From NCBI GenBank assembly GCA_027320785.1, contig DAHVKR010000075.1:1-6729 (forward strand): DNA of 6,729 nucleotides. Direction: 5' to 3'. The stretch is from Bdellovibrionales bacterium (GTDB lineage: Bacteria > Bdellovibrionota > Bdellovibrionia > Bdellovibrionales > Bdellovibrionaceae). The translations under genes were made by a program, and so were the position numbers. Each line of letters opens with the position of its first letter. The stretch's first letter is position 1. Of this stretch, positions 4,800-6,729 are shown one piece after another. Under the pieces are notes generated by a model that saw only the letters and a program-made list of their open reading frames with translations, ran no database searches and was not told the DNA's origin.

Positions 4800-6729
4800 C
4801 TACTGATCCTCTCGACTCATAGCTGGAATTCGCTCAATATACTTCTTGTATTCATCACGCCAGTTCATGTTTTTTATTTGTTCTTGAGCTAACTTCTTCC
4901 AGAAGTCTGCCTGATCACCTTTAAAAGACGACCACACTTGTTCTGCTTTTTTTATCTGACCTTCTTTAAAGTAAACGTCGCCCAGCTTATAACGTATTGA
5001 AGCAACCGGCCTCTTATCTTCAAAGAGATTTAACATTCTTTGAGAAGCCGAAATGAGTTCTGGATTATTTTTTATGCTCTCAGAGATCTCGATTCTTTTT
5101 TCAAGAGACTTAAACAAAATATCGGGTGGAACATTTTTTGAATCTGTATAAAGTTCATCTATTTTTTTCAAAGAAGAGAGAGCCTTCTGCGGCTGATTGA
5201 GCCTTAATTCTATTTCAGATAGCTTCAAGTAAGGTAATGCCATTTTGGCGGGCTCACCATTCCATGTTTTCAAAAGCTCCATCACAAATCTTTTGGCAGA
5301 TCCATATTGTTCTTTCTCAATCAGGAGATCCATAGAAAGCATGACTCTTTCAATCTGCTCATCCGATGTAAGGGTGTCAGCAGATCGAATTTGCTTAAGC
5401 GAATCATACGCCTCTTGAAGCTTACCCTGCTTATCTTGTGATATTGCCAGTCTTAGTAAAATTTGCTCTTTGCTTGGAAGGTGCTCAACGACACGTATTT
5501 CCTTTTCGACAGGCGTTCCTTCTATACTTTCAAGTCGATTTAGGACTTCGCGATAAGATTTTTCTGCTTCCTTGGGAACTCCAGCCATTTCGAAAGCACG
5601 TCCGACAAAATAACGTGTGTCGAGACGATTAGATGACTTCAGCCACGAGTCAGAATACTTTTGTTGCAACTGCAGAGCAGAAATAAAATCCTTTTTATCA
5701 ATATCAACACGCATTCTCTCGTTAATATTTGATACAATTCTTTTTTTAAACTGTTCTGCATTCAACATGGTTGGATTTTTTTGATAATAATCGACCAGCA
5801 AATCTGTCGCTTTTTCATAGTCGCCACGATCACTATATCCCTCCGCAATTAAGATAGTTGCCATCTTATCTACGTCTGGAAGATCAGACTTTTTTGCTAA
5901 GTCCAGTATTTGCTGAACAGCCGTATCAACCTCCTTAGGTTTCATCGACTTCATTCGCGCTGCCGTCATACGAATTCTTGCGACAATTGCATTGGGTGTC
6001 TCACCGTAGCGAAAGTAAGTTTCAAGATAGGCACCCATTGTTCGAGACTTATCGGCACCCAAAATTTCCATATTTTCACCAATTCGAGTCAATGCGAGAG
6101 GCGCATGTGAGTCGGATGGAAATTTACTAATATAACCACGAAAATCATCTAGTGACTTTTTGTAGTCGCCGAGCCAGAACTCGGACTCTGATTTATTAAA
6201 ATATGAGCTTGGAAATAAATTCTGAACCTGTGGGTATTTCTTTTGAGCATCTGTATAGTGTTGAACAGCATCTGCATATTTATTAGATAAAACATCAACA
6301 TCACCTAAATGGTAGGCAGCCTCTTGCTTAATATCATCGTATTCAGATTCTTTTTCAATTTTTTTAAGCAGGTCGCTCGCCTCATCATATCTTTTCATAT
6401 ACATATAGCTCATAGCTATACCAAGACGAGCTAGATCTTTTGATAAGCCACTTGAAAAATTGATTTGCTTATTATTGAGGTGCTGACTAAACCCCCTTAA
6501 AGCCGCAAGATAATCTCCTTTTTCATAGAGCCGAATTGGAATCATTAAAGAAACTTTTTCACTCATGGGTGATTTGGGATGGCTGGAGACAGCTTCCTTG
6601 TATGCTTGAATTGCACGATCAAAATCTTCTGGCTTCTGCTCATCCTTATACATTTTCCACAACACATCTGCTGTCATGAAATCAATAAGTTCGTTGTACT
6701 CCGAATTTGGGTACTTTTCATTGAACCAC
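4800..6729 (-). CDS. Large TPR-repeat protein (5' end beyond window)
   Basis: The frame is open to the right edge with 642 visible residues. The first Met inside it (6677) is unlikely to be the true start, because the 17 codons before it (WFNEKYPNSEYNELIDF) read as more of the same repeat protein. The visible part is almost wholly helical, with about ten tetratricopeptide-like units. Counting from Met at 6677, clear ones are near 47-66 (YEKGDYLAALRGF), 90-107 (KRYDEASDLLKKI), 127-147, 164-186 (GDYKKSLDDFRGYISKFP), 278-300, 356-380, 408-430, 453-470, 484-510 and 561-585. It ends with a Trp- and Lys-rich segment, NMNWRDEYKKYIERIPAM (603-620). No enzyme motif is seen. TPR proteins are protein-binding scaffolds; whether this one is periplasmic cannot be judged without the N-terminus. 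It lies 2 bases upstream of the regulator, so it probably leads the flagellar operon, and a role in motor assembly is an inference from position only. Confidence 0.85.
   Translation of the reverse strand, partial: WFNEKYPNSEYNELIDFMTADVLWKMYKDEQKPEDFDRAIQAYKEAVSSHPKSPMSEKVSLMIPIRLYEKGDYLAALRGFSQHLNNKQINFSSGLSKDLARLGIAMSYMYMKRYDEASDLLKKIEKESEYDDIKQEAAYHLGDVDVLSNKYADAVQHYTDAQKKYPQVQNLFPSSYFNKSESEFWLGDYKKSLDDFRGYISKFPSDSHAPLALTRIGENMEILGADKSRTMGAYLETYFRYGETPNAIVARIRMTAARMKSMKPKEVDTAVQQILDLAKKSDLPDVDKMATILIAEGYSDRGDYEKATDLLVDYYQKNPTMLNAEQFKKRIVSNINERMRVDIDKKDFISALQLQQKYSDSWLKSSNRLDTRYFVGRAFEMAGVPKEAEKSYREVLNRLESIEGTPVEKEIRVVEHLPSKEQILLRLAISQDKQGKLQEAYDSLKQIRSADTLTSDEQIERVMLSMDLLIEKEQYGSAKRFVMELLKTWNGEPAKMALPYLKLSEIELRLNQPQKALSSLKKIDELYTDSKNVPPDILFKSLEKRIEISESIKNNPELISASQRMLNLFEDKRPVASIRYKLGDVYFKEGQIKKAEQVWSSFKGDQADFWKKLAQEQIKNMNWRDEYKKYIERIPAMSREDQ

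Noticed and set aside
5438..6110. Plus-strand open frames opposite the TPR gene (5438-5632, 5910-6110)
   Set aside because: Antisense to a continuous TPR coding frame; no sign of independent coding.
6675..6677. ATG at 6677 as the true start of the TPR protein
   Set aside because: The same frame stays open to the window edge and reads as continuing repeat-like sequence, and no clear ribosome binding site precedes the ATG.

Overview
The window holds seven genes, all on the minus strand and packed head to tail. They read (right to left) as a large TPR-repeat protein, a short AAA+/Fis-type regulator, then flgB, flgC, fliE, fliF and fliG. It is the start of a flagellar basal-body operon of the flgBC-fliEFG type. 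fliG is cut by the left edge only a few residues before its expected end, and the TPR gene is cut by the right edge. Apart from one 98-base gap, the genes are separated by 2 to 12 bases or overlap, so most of the window is probably one transcription unit.

Organism: the sequence is moderately AT-rich, about 40% GC by eye. The proteins are those of a Gram-negative bacterium with an ordinary flagellum. The order regulator-flgB-flgC-fliE-fliF-fliG, and the character of the FliF and FliG sequences, suggest a Bdellovibrio-like or other deltaproteobacterial-grade lineage. This is an inference from style and gene order, not a database match.

Function: FliF builds the MS ring in the inner membrane. 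FliG binds the FliF C-terminus and carries the rotor charges that receive torque. FliE joins the MS ring to the rod, and FlgB and FlgC are proximal rod subunits. The five genes thus encode the stack from the cytoplasmic switch to the lower rod. The two upstream genes are the less ordinary part: a TPR protein of more than 640 residues, and a regulator shaped like a sigma-54 activator that has lost most of what such an activator needs while keeping its ATP-binding loop and Fis DNA-binding domain.

Regulation: the only sizeable gap (3003-3100, between flgC and fliE) contains a perfect TATAAT box. Just downstream of it is a 9-bp hairpin, placed so that it would form the very 5' end of a fliE-fliF-fliG transcript. 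Elsewhere, ribosome binding sites overlap the ends of upstream genes (flgB, flgC, fliF, fliG), which suggests translational coupling. fliF starts with TTG. No RNA genes, mobile elements, CRISPR arrays or intrinsic terminators were seen.
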